DNA of 64,000 nucleotides. Source: Fodinibacter sp963707895. GTDB lineage: Bacteria; Actinomycetota; Actinomycetes; Actinomycetales; Dermatophilaceae. The stretch lies in contig CAVPRS010000001.1 of assembly GCA_963707895.1 (NCBI GenBank), positions 124,001 through 188,000 on the forward strand. The letters are read 5' to 3'. Of the stretch, positions 16,794 to 27,219 are shown piece by piece; position 1 is the stretch's first letter, and each line of letters starts with the position of its first letter. Position numbers and translations under genes: made by a program. The notes under the pieces are model-generated. The model made no database searches. It worked only from the letters and a program-made list of their open reading frames with translations, and was not told the origin of the DNA.

Positions 16794-18370
16794 GCGACCA
16801 CCTCCGCGCCGTCGCGGGTGAGCACGACGTGCTGGTCGGCGAGCTCGACCAGCTCGGGGCGGTGGGTGACCACCACGACGGTGCGTCGCTCGGCGAGGCC
16901 GGCGAGCAGCTCGTGCACCAGCGCGGCCGACCCGGCGTCGAGGTGGGCAGTCGGCTCGTCGAGGAGCAGCACCGGCGCCGTCGACAGCATCGCCCGGGCC
17001 AGGGCGACCCGCGCGCGCTGCCCGGCCGACAGGCCGAACCCGTCGTCGCCGAGCGGGGTGGCGAGGGCCTGTGGCAGCGCGGCGACGAAACCCTCGAGGC
17101 CGACCAGGCGCAGGGCGTCCCAGACGGCCTGGTCATCAGCACCGTTGCCGAGCACGAGGGCGTCGCGCAGCGTCCCCGCGGGCAGGAACGGTCGCTGGGT
17201 GACGAGGTGGACGCGACCGGCGCGCACGGTACCGGCGGTGGGCGTGCGCAGTCCGGCCGCGAGCTCGAGGAGGGTCGACTTGCCGACCCCGGACGGTCCG
17301 GTCACGGCGGTGAGCCCGGGACCGGCATCGAGGTGGACGCCGGCGAGCACCGGGCTGGTGGCCTCCGGGTACGTGTAGGCGACGTCGGTGAGCGTGACAC
17401 CGACCTCCTGGCCGTCGACGGCCGCCAGCGACGACGCTGCGTCGAGCTCGGCGAGGATGCCGTCGATCGCCTCGGCGCCGTCGGCAGCGGCGTGGAACTC
17501 GGCGCCGACCCGGCGGATCGGCCAGTAGGCCTCGGGGGCCAGCAGGATGGCGAGCAGCCCGGCCTGCAGCGTCATCGAGCCGTGGGTGAGCCGCAGCCCG
17601 ACGGCGACCGCGACGATCGCGACCGAGATGGAGGCGAGCAGCTCGAGCGCGGCCGACGACATGAACGCAAGGCGCAGGGTGCTCATGGTGGCGACCCGGT
17701 GCTGCTGGCTCACCTCGCCGATGACCTCGACCTGGCGCTCGGCACGGCCGTAGCCGACCAGGGTGGGAAGCCCGCGCATGACGTCGAGGAAGTGGCCGGA
17801 CAGTGAGGCGAGCGCGCTCCAGCGATTCTCGGTCTCGGCCTGGGTGGTGCGCCCGATGAGGGCCGCGAAGAACGGGAGCAGGGGCAGGGTCAGCAGCACG
17901 ATGAGGCCGCTGAGCCAGTCGACCCAGAAGAGCGTGGCGATGGCGAGCACCGGCACGACGGCGCCGGCGACGAGCGCGGGGAGGAAGCGCGCGGCATACG
18001 GCTCGACGGATGCCGCACCCTGGGCCGCGAGGGTGACGGCCCGGTCGGGTGCGGGGCGACGCTCGGCCGGCGCTGCGAGCCACCGGTCGACGAGCTGTCC
18101 CCGAAGGGCCACGGTGACCTCGACGCCGACCCAGGCGGCGACCCGCTCCGAGGTCCAGGCCAGCACGGCTCGCACGGCGAACAGCCCAGCGAGCCAGAGG
18201 GCCGGGGTGCGCAGCGACGTGCCCTCGACCACCGCGACCACGAGGGCCGCGACCGAGGCGGCGAGCCCGATGGTGGCCACACCCTGGAGGATGCCGACGA
18301 CCGCCAGGACGGCGACCGGCCGGCGGGCAGCCGGTGCCGTCCTGAGCAGTCTCGGGTCGAAGGGCCTCAT
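16790..18370 (-). CDS. cydD: Thiol reductant ABC exporter subunit CydD
   Basis: 526 residues, intact. Membrane domain at about 15-300 (VAVLAVVGILQGVATIGLAA, PALVAGAVVPVLAIATLFWV), ATPase with Walker A GPSGVGKST, signature LSAGQRARVALARA, Walker B VLLLDEPTAHLD and H-loop THRPELVEL. Pairs with CydC. Sits 24 nt after cydB and overlaps cydC by 4 nt, the usual cydABDC arrangement of Gram-positive bacteria. Confidence 0.93.
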   Translation of the reverse strand: MRPFDPRLLRTAPAARRPVAVLAVVGILQGVATIGLAASVAALVVAVVEGTSLRTPALWLAGLFAVRAVLAWTSERVAAWVGVEVTVALRGQLVDRWLAAPAERRPAPDRAVTLAAQGAASVEPYAARFLPALVAGAVVPVLAIATLFWVDWLSGLIVLLTLPLLPFFAALIGRTTQAETENRWSALASLSGHFLDVMRGLPTLVGYGRAERQVEVIGEVSQQHRVATMSTLRLAFMSSAALELLASISVAIVAVAVGLRLTHGSMTLQAGLLAILLAPEAYWPIRRVGAEFHAAADGAEAIDGILAELDAASSLAAVDGQEVGVTLTDVAYTYPEATSPVLAGVHLDAGPGLTAVTGPSGVGKSTLLELAAGLRTPTAGTVRAGRVHLVTQRPFLPAGTLRDALVLGNGADDQAVWDALRLVGLEGFVAALPQALATPLGDDGFGLSAGQRARVALARAMLSTAPVLLLDEPTAHLDAGSAALVHELLAGLAERRTVVVVTHRPELVELADQHVVLTRDGAEVVA

Positions 18371-18394
18371 CGCAGGGTGCGCCGTGTGGTCACG

Positions 18395-19423
18395 TCAGGG
18401 GACGGCGACCGGGGCCGGCAGGTTGCGGGTGCTGAGCCGCTTGCGGAAGACCCAGTAGGTGTAGCCGGTGTAGATCAGCACGATCGGCGTGAAGACCAGC
18501 GCCGCACCGGTCATGATCTTCAGCGTCAGCTCGCTGCTCGAGGCGTTCTCGATCGTGAGAGAGGTGCCCGTCGCGAGCGTCGTCGGCATCACGTTCGGGT
18601 AGAGCGTCAGGAAGTACGTCGCCACCACGGATGCGAGCGTGATGGCCGTGCCGGTGAAGGCCCAGCCCTCCTTGCCGCGCGTGTTCGCCCCGATCGCGGC
18701 GAGCAGTGAGACCGCCGCGACCGCCGTGGTGACCCACGACCACACCGTGCCCTGGGTCAGGCCGAGCCACCCCAGGAGGATGACGGCGAGCACTGCCGTG
18801 CCGAGACCGAGGGTCGTGCCGAGGGCCTGCGCGTCACGCCGGATGTCGCCACGGGTCTTCAGCGCCAGGTAGAAGGCGCCGTGCGTGAGGCTGAGGCCGA
18901 GCACGGTGAGCCCACCGAGCAGGCTCATCGGGTTGAGCAGCGTGAAGAGGTTGCCGACGTACTCCATCTCCTTGTCGATCGGGACGCCCCGCACGACATT
19001 GGTCAGTGCGACACCGACGAGGAGGGGCGCCACGACCGAGCCGCCGATGATTGCCAGGTCCCAGCGCCGGCTCCAGGCGTCGTTGTTGCGCTTGTGCCGG
19101 TACTCCAGGCCCATGTTGCGCGCGATGAGCGCGACGAGCAGCACCAGGAAGGGGAGGTAGAACGCGGAGAACATCGTCGCGTACCACTCCGGGAAGGCGG
19201 CGAAGGTGGCGCCACCGGCGGTGATCAGCCAGACCTCGTTGCCGTCCCAGTGCGGGCCGATGGTCGTGAGCATGACCCGGCGACGCTTCTCGGTGTCGGC
19301 GGCGTCGCGGCCGCTGCCGAGCACGGGCAGCAGGGCGCCGACCCCGAAGTCGAAGCCCTCGAGCACCAGGTAGCCGGCCCAGAGCAGGCCGATGAGGGCG
19401 AACCAGACGAGCTGGAGGTCCAT
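18395..19423 (-). CDS. cydB: Cytochrome bd ubiquinol/menaquinol oxidase subunit II
   Basis: 342 residues, eight or nine membrane spans. Starts MDLQLVWFALIGLLWAGYLV and carries the family LEGFDFGVGALLP motif and GPHWDGNEVWLITAGGATFA. CydB stabilises the heme-bearing subunit I in the high-affinity, cyanide-tolerant terminal oxidase. 21 nt after cydA. Confidence 0.95.
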   Translation of the reverse strand: MDLQLVWFALIGLLWAGYLVLEGFDFGVGALLPVLGSGRDAADTEKRRRVMLTTIGPHWDGNEVWLITAGGATFAAFPEWYATMFSAFYLPFLVLLVALIARNMGLEYRHKRNNDAWSRRWDLAIIGGSVVAPLLVGVALTNVVRGVPIDKEMEYVGNLFTLLNPMSLLGGLTVLGLSLTHGAFYLALKTRGDIRRDAQALGTTLGLGTAVLAVILLGWLGLTQGTVWSWVTTAVAAVSLLAAIGANTRGKEGWAFTGTAITLASVVATYFLTLYPNVMPTTLATGTSLTIENASSSELTLKIMTGAALVFTPIVLIYTGYTYWVFRKRLSTRNLPAPVAVP

Positions 19424-19444
19424 GGGTGTGTCCTCGATCCGATC

Positions 19445-20899
19445 TCAGTAGGCGAACTCGAGCGGGGCGTCCTCGTGCCGGTCCGCGTGGTCGCTCGGCT
19501 CCACGAAGGGGTCGGCTCCACGACGGACGTAGGTGAGGAACAGCTTGACCTCGATGACGGCGAGCACCGCGTAGACGAGGGTGTAGGCGATCATCGAGAA
19601 CCAGACCTCGCCGACGCTGACCGACGGCGAGACGCCGGTCGAGGTGGTCATCAGGCCGTAGACGATCCAGGGCTGACGGCCGGCCTCGGTGAAGATCCAG
19701 CCCCAGCTGTTCGCGAACACCGGTGCCAGCGGGGCGAGGACGGCCACCCAGACCCACCACCTCGATGCCGGGACCAGGTCCTTGCGGGTGCCCCACAGCG
19801 TGATGGCGGCGAAGAACATGGTGAGCAGGCCCAGGCCGATCATGAACCGGAACGACCAGTAGGTCAGCGGGATGATCGGGGTGTAGCTGTCTGCGGTGAC
19901 CAGCGCGGCGACCTGCGGGCCGTAGCGGTCGGCGACCTGCTGGGCCATCGCCTGCTCCGACACCTTGAGGTCGTTGATGCCCTCGACCGTCCCGTCGAAG
20001 CTCCCGGTCGCGAGGAACGACAGCAGGCCGGGGATCTGGATGATCCGGGTGGCCTCGCTGCCGTCGAGCGAGCCGATCGACAGCACCGAGAAGGGGGCGT
20101 GGCTGGTCGTCTCGTACAGGCCCTCGGCGGCTGCCATCTTCATCGGCTGCACCTCGGTCATGATCTTGCCCTGGACGTCACCGGTGACGACGACGCCGAG
20201 GGAGGCGACGAGGGCGAAGATCGCGCCGAACCGGGTGGCCTTGCGGTACATGCCCGCGTCGCCGGTGCCCGCGTGCTTGCGCAGGAGCCACAGCGCGACG
20301 CCCATCACGACCGCGCCGCCGACCATGTAGGCCGAGGCGATCACGTGGGGGAAGGTCACGAGCTGGACCTTGTTGGTGAGCACGGCCATGAAGTCGCTCA
20401 TCTCGGCACGACCCGTCTCGGGGTTGAACCGGTAGCCGACCGGGTTCTGCATGAACGAGTTCGCCGCGAGGATGAAGTAGGCCGACAGCACCGTGCCGAT
20501 GTGGACCAGCCACATGCAGCCCACGTGCAGCTTCTCGGGGATGCGTCCCCAGCCGAAGATCCAGATGCCGAGGAAGGTCGACTCGAGGAAGAACGCCAGG
20601 AGGGCCTCGAAGGCCAGCGGCGCCCCGAAGATGTCACCGACGAAGCGCGAGTAGTCGGACCAGTTCATGCCGAACTGGAACTCCTGCACGATGCCGGTGA
20701 CCAGGCCCAGGGCGAAGTTGATGATGAAGAGCTTCCCGAAGAACTTGGTCAGCCGGTAGTACTCGGGGTTCCTGGTGCGCAGCCACTGGGTGTGGAAGAT
20801 CGCGACGACCAGCGACAGCCCGATCGTGATCGGGACGAACAAGAAGTGGTAGACGGTCGTGATGGCGAACTGCCACCGGGCGACATCGACGGCATCCAT
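19445..20899 (-). CDS. cydA: Cytochrome bd menaquinol oxidase subunit I
   Basis: 484 residues. H18 (TTVYHFLFVPITIGL) corresponds to the heme b595 ligand; further conserved parts are GLVTGIVQEFQFGMNWSDYS and the GRQPWIVYGLMTT segment. The Q-loop is short (about SLDGSEATRIIQIPGLLSFL), the non-proteobacterial form. It oxidises menaquinol and reduces oxygen at low tension. First gene of the operon; a BlaI-like dyad lies 44 nt upstream of its ATG. Confidence 0.96.
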   Translation of the reverse strand: MDAVDVARWQFAITTVYHFLFVPITIGLSLVVAIFHTQWLRTRNPEYYRLTKFFGKLFIINFALGLVTGIVQEFQFGMNWSDYSRFVGDIFGAPLAFEALLAFFLESTFLGIWIFGWGRIPEKLHVGCMWLVHIGTVLSAYFILAANSFMQNPVGYRFNPETGRAEMSDFMAVLTNKVQLVTFPHVIASAYMVGGAVVMGVALWLLRKHAGTGDAGMYRKATRFGAIFALVASLGVVVTGDVQGKIMTEVQPMKMAAAEGLYETTSHAPFSVLSIGSLDGSEATRIIQIPGLLSFLATGSFDGTVEGINDLKVSEQAMAQQVADRYGPQVAALVTADSYTPIIPLTYWSFRFMIGLGLLTMFFAAITLWGTRKDLVPASRWWVWVAVLAPLAPVFANSWGWIFTEAGRQPWIVYGLMTTSTGVSPSVSVGEVWFSMIAYTLVYAVLAVIEVKLFLTYVRRGADPFVEPSDHADRHEDAPLEFAY

Positions 20900-20942
20900 G
20901 CAGGGACTCCTGGGCGGTCATCGGCAACCTGACAAGTACAAA

Positions 20943-20958
20943 CTACAACGTGTCGTAG
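20943..20958. promoter_or_regulatory. BlaI-like operator upstream of cydA
   Basis: CTACAACGTGTCGTAG is an imperfect dyad (CTACAACG against TGTCGTAG, 6 of 8 positions complementary) of the TAC.AC..GT.GTA style bound by BlaI/MecI proteins. It lies in the cydA promoter region, and the operon itself contains blaI and an M56 protease. Binding is inferred from resemblance and context. Confidence 0.5.
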
Positions 20959-21027
20959 ACGACCTGCATCCCCGGCCGTGTGAAGCGGACCACGTGGGCC
21001 GTCCACCGGTGTGGCACCGTTGGAGGC

Positions 21028-21459
21028 GTGCAGCGTGACGACCTGGTGAGGCTGCGGCGGGCGCGGGACCGGATGGACCGCGACTACGCCGAGCCGCTCG
21101 ACGTGCCCGCCCTCGCGGCGGAGGCGCTGATGTCGGTGGGGCACTTCCAGCGGTCCTACAAGGAGGCCTACGGCGAGACGCCCTACGCGCACCTGATGAC
21201 CCGCCGGGTCGAGCGCGCGGCGTGGCTGCTCCGCCAGGGCGAGCTGTCCGTCACCGACGTCTGCATGAGGGTGGGATGCACCTCGCTCGGCTCGTTCAGC
21301 GCGCGGTTCACCGAGCTGATGGGCGAGACCCCGAGCGACTACCGGGCGCGGTCGCACGACGAGCGCGCCGGCATCCCCTCGTGCGTGGCCAAGGAGGTCG
21401 ACCGGCCGAGTCGTACCCGGTCAGGATCGGAGAAGCGCGAGGTGGGGGCGCGTGCCTAA
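21028..21459 (+). CDS. AraC-family helix-turn-helix regulator
   Basis: 143 residues, only the AraC DNA-binding domain with two HTHs (LDVPALAAEALMSVGHFQRS and SVTDVCMRVGCTSLGSFSARF, then TELMGETPSDYRAR), no sensing domain. GTG 21028 is chosen because VQRDDLVRLRRARDRMDRDY is the standard family start. It precedes a glyoxalase-fold gene by 10 nt, a pairing seen often, where the regulator is thought to control it. Divergent from cydA. Confidence 0.82.
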   Translation: MQRDDLVRLRRARDRMDRDYAEPLDVPALAAEALMSVGHFQRSYKEAYGETPYAHLMTRRVERAAWLLRQGELSVTDVCMRVGCTSLGSFSARFTELMGETPSDYRARSHDERAGIPSCVAKEVDRPSRTRSGSEKREVGARA

Positions 21460-21469
21460 CCTCGAGGGC

Positions 21470-21964
21470 ATGGACACCACCACCAACCACCAGGCCGACC
21501 GGATGCCGTTCGCCCCCGCCGCGTCGGCCGGCACCCCCACCGCGTCGCTCGCCGTCGCCAACTGCTTCCTCGTCGTCGACGACCACGAGCAGGCCCTCAC
21601 CTTCTACCGGGACGTGCTCGGGTTCACCGTGACCAAGGACGTCAGCATGGGTGACTTCCGCTGGCTCAGCGTCGCGACCCCCACCCAGCCCGGGCTCGAG
21701 ATCACCATCCAGTCGGTCGGTGGCGGGCCGGGCGTCAGCGAGGAGGACCGCGCCGCCATCGACACGCTCCTGGCCAAGGGCCTGCTGACGCCGTTGGTCT
21801 TCCGCTGCGACGACGTCGACGCCCTCTTCGAGCACGTGCAGGCGTCGGGGATGGCGGAGGTGCTTCAGGAGCCCGCCGACCAGTTCTACGGGGTGCGCGA
21901 CTGCGCCTTCCGCGACCCGGCGGGCAACATGCTCCGCTTCAACACCGCCCTGCCCACTCGCTGA
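21470..21964 (+). CDS. VOC (glyoxalase) family protein
   Basis: 164 residues with two beta-alpha-beta-beta-beta units of the vicinal oxygen chelate fold. The second unit ends in VRDCAFRDPAGNMLRFNTAL, the usual metal-ligand strand, where a metal-binding Glu would sit near that region. Substrate is unknown (glyoxalase, dioxygenase or antibiotic-binding are all possible). ATG 21470 is favoured over the earlier GTG 21452, which overlaps the regulator stop. Confidence 0.82.
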   Translation: MDTTTNHQADRMPFAPAASAGTPTASLAVANCFLVVDDHEQALTFYRDVLGFTVTKDVSMGDFRWLSVATPTQPGLEITIQSVGGGPGVSEEDRAAIDTLLAKGLLTPLVFRCDDVDALFEHVQASGMAEVLQEPADQFYGVRDCAFRDPAGNMLRFNTALPTR

Positions 21965-21984
21965 GCGGTCGGCGGCCCGGCACC

Positions 21985-23004
21985 TCAGCCCTCCGGGTAG
22001 CCGCGCGGGTTGCGGCTCTGCCAGCGCCACGTGTCAGCGCACATGTCGTCGACCGAACGTGTTGCGCGCCAGCCCAGCTCGGCCTCGGCGCGTGAGGGGT
22101 CGGCGTACGACGACGCGATGTCGCCCGGGCGCCGGGCCACGACCTCGTAGGGCAGCTCGTGCCCGCAGGCCCGCTCGAAGGCGTGCAGCAGCTCGAGCAC
22201 CGAGGTGCCCTGGCCGGTGCCCAGGTTCCAGGTCGACACCGGGGCGTCGGTGGTCGTGAGCCGGTTCAGGGCGGCGATGTGGCCGGCGGCGAGGTCGTCG
22301 ACGTGGATGTAGTCGCGCACCCCGGTGCCGTCGGGCGTCGGGTAGTCGTCACCGAAGACCAACAGCTTCTCGCGCCGGCCGACGGCGACCTGGGCGATGT
22401 ACGGCATCAGGTTGTTGGGGACGTCGCTCGGGTCCTCGCCGATGGTGCCGGAGCGGTGCGCGCCGACCGGGTTGAAGTAGCGCAGCAGGGCGATCCGCCA
22501 GCTCGGGTCGGCGGCGGCGACGTCGCGCAGCACCTGCTCCTGCATGACCTTGGTCCAGCCGTAGGGGTTGGTGGCCGAGGTGGGCAGGTCCTCCTGCATC
22601 GGCACGGGGGCGTTCGCGCCGTAGACCGTGGCCGAGCTCGAGAAGACCAGGGTCGACACCCCGTGCCGCCGCATCGCGCGCACGAGCGAGAAGGTCGAGC
22701 CGATGTTGTTCTCGTAGTACTCCAGCGGCATCTCGACGCTCTCGCCGACGGCCTTGAACCCCGCGAAGTGGATGACGGCGTCGATCTGCTCGTGCGCGAA
22801 GAGGTGCTCGGTCTTGTCGTGGTCGGTGAGGTCGAAGGAGCGCACGTCGAGTGGCTGCCCGGTGAGTGCCTCGACCCGGCCGACGACGGAGGGCTTGGCG
22901 TTGGCGAACGAGTCGACGACGACGACCTCGTGGCCGGCCGCGACGAGCTGGACGACGGTGTGGGAGCCGATGTAGCCGGCACCGCCGGAGACGAGCACGC
23001 GCAT
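21985..23004 (-). CDS. galE: UDP-glucose 4-epimerase
   Basis: 339 residues of the extended short-chain dehydrogenase family. NAD-binding GGAGYIG at 7-13, catalytic Ser-Tyr-Lys with FSSSATVYG and NPYGWTKVMQEQV. Sugar-binding signature NLMPYIAQVAVGRREKL. Interconverts UDP-glucose and UDP-galactose for cell-wall polysaccharide or the Leloir pathway. The stop is 20 nt from the convergent VOC gene. Confidence 0.95.
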   Translation of the reverse strand: MRVLVSGGAGYIGSHTVVQLVAAGHEVVVVDSFANAKPSVVGRVEALTGQPLDVRSFDLTDHDKTEHLFAHEQIDAVIHFAGFKAVGESVEMPLEYYENNIGSTFSLVRAMRRHGVSTLVFSSSATVYGANAPVPMQEDLPTSATNPYGWTKVMQEQVLRDVAAADPSWRIALLRYFNPVGAHRSGTIGEDPSDVPNNLMPYIAQVAVGRREKLLVFGDDYPTPDGTGVRDYIHVDDLAAGHIAALNRLTTTDAPVSTWNLGTGQGTSVLELLHAFERACGHELPYEVVARRPGDIASSYADPSRAEAELGWRATRSVDDMCADTWRWQSRNPRGYPEG

Positions 23005-23085
23005 GGCGTCGAACCTATCCTGCGACCGGGGTGGGTCGGCTACTTCGCCGTGCGGGCCGGCTGGGCCGACACGAACACGAGCTCG

Positions 23086-23472
23086 TCAGTCGTCGTCCGG
23101 CAGGACGATGTTGAGCACCCACGACACGAAGGTGATGACGACCGCGGCGAGCACGGCATCCCAGAAGAAGTCGTCGATCGTGAAGTCGAGGTTCAGCCAG
23201 CCGCAGACCCACTCGGTGATCTGCAGCATGAAGGCGTTGACGATGAAGGTGAACAGCCCCAGCGTCAGGACGATGAACGGCAGCGAGAAGAGCCTGACGA
23301 TGGGCTTGATGAACGCGTTGATGACGCCGAAGACGAGCGCGACGAAGAGCACCGTCAGCAGCTTGTTGGTCCACGAGGTGTCGCCGTTGGCGAGGTTCAC
23401 CCCGGGGACGACCAGGGCGGCCAGCCAGAGGGCCAGGCCGTTGACCACGACGCGGATCAGGAAGTTCTTCAC
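23086..23472 (-). CDS. Phage holin family (superfamily IV-like) membrane protein
   Basis: 128 residues, four membrane spans (LIRVVVNGLALWLAALVV, LLTVLFVALVFGVINAFI, LPFIVLTLGLFTFIVNAFML, FWDAVLAAVVITFVSWVLN) and an acidic end. This is the ubiquitous actinobacterial holin-like family, not evidence of a prophage; function unknown. Divergent from the aminotransferase gene. Confidence 0.85.
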   Translation of the reverse strand: MKNFLIRVVVNGLALWLAALVVPGVNLANGDTSWTNKLLTVLFVALVFGVINAFIKPIVRLFSLPFIVLTLGLFTFIVNAFMLQITEWVCGWLNLDFTIDDFFWDAVLAAVVITFVSWVLNIVLPDDD

Positions 23473-23561
23473 CGGCGCATTGTGGCACGCACCACGGGCG
23501 CGGCCGGCGCATCCTCGCTCCCGTCAGCGGGCGCGTCGCGGGGTTGCCTAGAGTGGTCGCC

Positions 23562-24668
<1,107 letters not shown>

Positions 24669-24678
24669 CCCGGGAAGC

Positions 24679-26193
24679 TCAGCCGGCGAGGTCCGACTCG
24701 GCCACCACCCGGAGGGCCTGGGCCGCGATGGTCAGCGCGGGGTTCATCGCCGCCGACGAGGGGAAGAAGCCGCCGTCGACGACCCAGAGGTTGTCGAGGT
24801 CGTGGGCCTTGCAGTGCCCGTCGAGAACGCTGGCGCTCGGGTCCGCCCCCGCGACCACGGTGCCGCACATGTGGCTGTTCATGCTGATGTCGAACGGCTG
24901 GGTGAACACCACGTCGTAGCCGGCGGCGCGCATCAGGCGCTTCGTGCGGGCCAGCAGCCGGTCGTGCTGCCGGGTGTTCGTCGCGGTCCGCGTGGTGCGG
25001 ATGCGACCACCGGCCCCGAGCGTGACCCGGTTCGCGGGGTCGGGGAGGTCCTCGGCCATGACGACCCACTCGACCGACCGCTGGGCGATGGCGTCGAGCA
25101 CCCGCAGCGGCACCCGGGTCGCCCAGCTCTTCATCATCAGACCCTGGACCTTGCCGATCGTCTGCACCGTGCCGAGCGGGTGGCCGTCACCGCCGTCGTG
25201 GTACCAGTCGGTCACCATCACCGTCTTCTGGAAGACCACGTCGTTGTGCCGGTTCAGGTCGACCGCGGCGATGTGTGCGTTGTTGTGCATCATGAAGCTC
25301 CGCCCGAGCTGGCCGGAGGAGTTGGCCAGGCCCTCGGGGTGCTCCGGCCCCGCGGAGCCCAGCAGCAGGGCCGCGGAGTTCGCCGCCCCCGCGGACACCA
25401 CGAACCTGCGCCCGTGCACCGTCACCGGCCCGTCGGGACCGGTCCCCACCGCCTCCACGACCCGCCGCCCCGAGCCGTCGGTGACCAGCCGCTCGATCCG
25501 CACCCCCGTCGCCAACCGGGCCGAGCCGGTCGCGAGGGCCGGGTCGATGGCGCGCACCTCGGCATCCGACTTGGCCCCGACCCGGCACGGGAACCCGTCG
25601 CAGGTCGCGCACCGCACGCACGAGCCACCCGGTCGCAGGTCGACGCCCATGGCCGTCGAGCCCGGGCTCACCCCGGCCGCCCGCAGCCGCTCGACCATCG
25701 CGGCGACGTAGGGCTCGTGCGGCAGCGCGGCGTACGGGAACGGCGTGCTGCGCCACGGCTCGGTGGGGTCCTCACCGGTGGTGCCGTGCACGGCGTACAG
25801 CGCCTCGGCCGCGCCGTAGAAGGGCTCGAGGTCGTCGTACCGGAACGGCCACGCCGGCGAGACGCCGTCGAGGTGGGCCACCTCCTCGAAGTCCGACTCG
25901 CGGAACCGGGGCAGTGACGCCCCGTAGACCTTGGTGTTGCCGCCGACGACGTAGTGCACCCCGGGCGCGAAGGGCCGGCCGGTGCCGTCCTCCCACACGT
26001 CGGCCGGCTTGTACCGGCGCTTCATGAAGACCTCGTCGGGCGACCAGTTCTGCGGCTCGCGAGGCAGCCGCTCACCGCGCTCGAGCACCAGCACGTCGAC
26101 CCCGCGCTGCGCCAGGGCCCACGCGGTGGTGCCACCGCCCATGCCCGACCCGACGACGACGACGTCGGCCTCCAGGTGCTCCACGCGCCTCAC
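24679..26193 (-). CDS. GMC family oxidoreductase
   Basis: 504 residues. N-terminal FAD-binding GSGMGGGTTAWALAQRG and ERG; GGNTKVYGASLPRF is the GMC signature; the C-terminal catalytic zone has NSHMCGTVVAGADPSASVLD and DGGFFPSSAAMNPALTIAAQ with the flavin-binding end. A CVRCATCDGFPCRVGAKSDAE-like cysteine run (four Cys) is unusual for plain choline/cholesterol oxidases and suggests a dedicated subfamily. It oxidises an alcohol, substrate unknown. Divergent from the LLM gene across 61 nt. GTG start. Confidence 0.88.
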   Translation of the reverse strand: MRRVEHLEADVVVVGSGMGGGTTAWALAQRGVDVLVLERGERLPREPQNWSPDEVFMKRRYKPADVWEDGTGRPFAPGVHYVVGGNTKVYGASLPRFRESDFEEVAHLDGVSPAWPFRYDDLEPFYGAAEALYAVHGTTGEDPTEPWRSTPFPYAALPHEPYVAAMVERLRAAGVSPGSTAMGVDLRPGGSCVRCATCDGFPCRVGAKSDAEVRAIDPALATGSARLATGVRIERLVTDGSGRRVVEAVGTGPDGPVTVHGRRFVVSAGAANSAALLLGSAGPEHPEGLANSSGQLGRSFMMHNNAHIAAVDLNRHNDVVFQKTVMVTDWYHDGGDGHPLGTVQTIGKVQGLMMKSWATRVPLRVLDAIAQRSVEWVVMAEDLPDPANRVTLGAGGRIRTTRTATNTRQHDRLLARTKRLMRAAGYDVVFTQPFDISMNSHMCGTVVAGADPSASVLDGHCKAHDLDNLWVVDGGFFPSSAAMNPALTIAAQALRVVAESDLAG

Positions 26194-26254
26194 CTCCGCA
26201 CCGATCCTGTCACCCTACCGCCTCCGACCACCCCCCGTGTGGTTGCGTGGACCG

Positions 26255-27219
26255 ATGACCACCATCGGGTTCCACTGCTCCCACGAGCAGATCGCCCCGG
26301 GGCAGCTCCTCCGCGACGTCCAGCACGCCGAGCAGGTGGGCTTCACCGCCGCGATGTCGTCCGACCACCTCTCTCCGTGGTCGCACCGCCAGGGCGAGTC
26401 GGGCTTCGCCTGGTCCTTCCTCGGGGCAGCCCTCGCCACGACGAGCCTGCCGTTCGGCGTCGTGACCGCGCCCGGCCAGCGCTACCACCCCGCGATCACC
26501 GCCCAGGCCATCGCGACCCTGTCGAGCATGTTCCCGGGCCGCTTCTGGGCCGCCCTCGGCTCGGGCGAGGCCAGCAACGAGCGGGTCACCGGCGCGGCCT
26601 GGCCCCGCAAGGACGTGCGTGACGCGCGGCTGGCCGAGTGCGTCGACGTCATCCGCCGCCTCCTCGCCGGTGAGGAGGTGAACCACGACGGGCTCGTCAC
26701 GGTCAACCGCGCCCGCCTGTGGACCCTCCCGGATGCCGTGCCGCCACTGGTCGGCCCGGCCGTCACCCCGGCGACCGCGGCCCGCCACGCGGCGTGGGCC
26801 GACGGCCTGGTCACCGTCAACCAGCCGCTCGAGACCCTGCGGCAGGTGCTCGACGCCTACCGCGACGCCGGCGGCAGGGCCCGGCCGCCCTCCAGGTGCA
26901 CCTCAGCTGGGCGCCGACCGACGACGAGGCCCGCGCGATCGCCCACGACCAGTGGCGCAGCAACGTGCACGGGCCGCCGGTCTCCTGGGACACCGAGACC
27001 GTGGAGGCGTTCGACACGATGGCCGAGACGGTCACCCCGGAGCAGGTCGCCCGGGTCGTCAACGTCTCGTGCGACCCGGCCCGTCACCTCGCCCTCATCC
27101 AGCAGTACGTCGAGCAGGGCTGGGACCGGATCTACCTGCACCACGTCGGTCAGGAGCAGGAGGCCTTCCTCGACACCTTCGGCGACCAGGTGCTCCCGCA
27201 GCTGGAGGTGTCCCGATGA
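26255..27219 (+). CDS. LLM-class flavin oxidoreductase (TIGR03885-like), frameshifted
   Basis: About 321 residues once repaired. Luciferase-like TIM barrel: MTTIGFHCSHEQIAPGQLLR, SSDHLSPWS, PGRFWAALGSGEASNERVTG and the C-terminal INYYVEQGW-type segment QQYVEQGWDRIYLHHVGQEQ. The family is described as a probable non-F420 flavin reductase. One base is missing near 26878-26882: GGCAGGGCCCGG should read one base longer, after which AALQVHLSWAPTDDEARAIA resumes. It overlaps the next gene by 4 nt (ATGA). Confidence 0.85.

Noticed and set aside
23086..23472. Holin-like protein as a sign of a prophage
   Set aside because: No integrase, capsid, lysin or att-like sites; the family is a normal chromosomal protein in actinobacteria.
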